Origin: Bicyclus anynana
Lineage: Eukaryota > Arthropoda > Insecta > Lepidoptera > Nymphalidae
DNA: 64,000 nucleotides
Direction: 5' to 3'
NCBI RefSeq assembly: GCF_947172395.1
Contig: NC_069093.1
Location: forward strand, 13,861,561 to 13,925,560
The notes beneath the pieces were generated by a model, which was not told where the DNA came from, searched no databases, and saw nothing but the letters and a program-made list of their open reading frames with translations. Of this stretch, positions 63,987-64,000 are shown piece by piece. The first letter of the stretch is position 1. Each line of letters starts with the position of its first letter. The translations under genes were made by a program, and so were the position numbers.

Positions 63987-64000
63987 AAGGACCTGTAGCG

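Overview
This is nuclear DNA from a lepidopteran (moth or butterfly). I infer this from AT-rich sequence packed with tRNA-derived SINEs, small Helitrons ending in CTAG, 5'-truncated RTE-type LINE tails with (GAT)n ends, many short inverted-repeat elements, and one short TTAGG array (the insect telomere motif). Nothing looks prokaryotic, viral or organellar, and no genuine tRNA, rRNA or CRISPR array is visible. Much of the window is recognisably transposon-derived.

Family labels used here are local. SINE-A: tRNA-like head GGCGCAGTGGTATGCGCGG, body ending in TAACTTGTAAAGAATAAAA, about 330 bp. SINE-B: head CCGTGATAGCCCAGTGGA, body with CACGTGTCTCAAACGGTGAA, end ATATGGGTTGATAA, about 300 bp. SINE-C: head GCGTGGCGCAGTGGATAG, about 285 bp. 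SINE-D: head TGGTCCCGTGGTTAGC. Helitron-like: starts TC (TCTATACTAATATTATAAAG or similar), ends CTAG, inserted between A and T. FB1: a palindromic element of about 190 bp with three copies. RTE tail: C-terminal coding and 3' end of RTE-type LINEs.

Layout. 1-22 kb: dense SINEs, Helitrons, RTE tails and inverted-repeat elements, with an unusual threefold tandem repeat at 14605-15451 and a long-arm inverted-repeat structure at 19781-20840. 22.2-27.7 kb: one complete-looking non-LTR retrotransposon with two open frames (RNA-binding ORF1; endonuclease plus reverse transcriptase ORF2), a 3' hairpin, AATAAA and a short-repeat tail. 27.7-58 kb: accessory DNA again, including rearranged SINEs (5' inversions at 45.2 and 50.7 kb), a foldback element at 37.1-37.5 kb and a perfect 26-bp hairpin at 48.65 kb. 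58-61.2 kb: the only probable host genes. They are a GC-rich plus-strand coding exon ending at a GTAAGT donor (58520), a two-exon minus-strand gene for a secreted protein of about 270 residues (60390 to 59495), and a possible last exon of another minus-strand gene (61107-60962). 61.2-64 kb: Helitrons, a SINE with an internal inverted triplication, a 34-bp-arm hairpin and the third FB1 copy.

The autonomous LINE could in principle supply reverse transcriptase for itself. No partner for the SINEs or DNA elements can be identified from this window.
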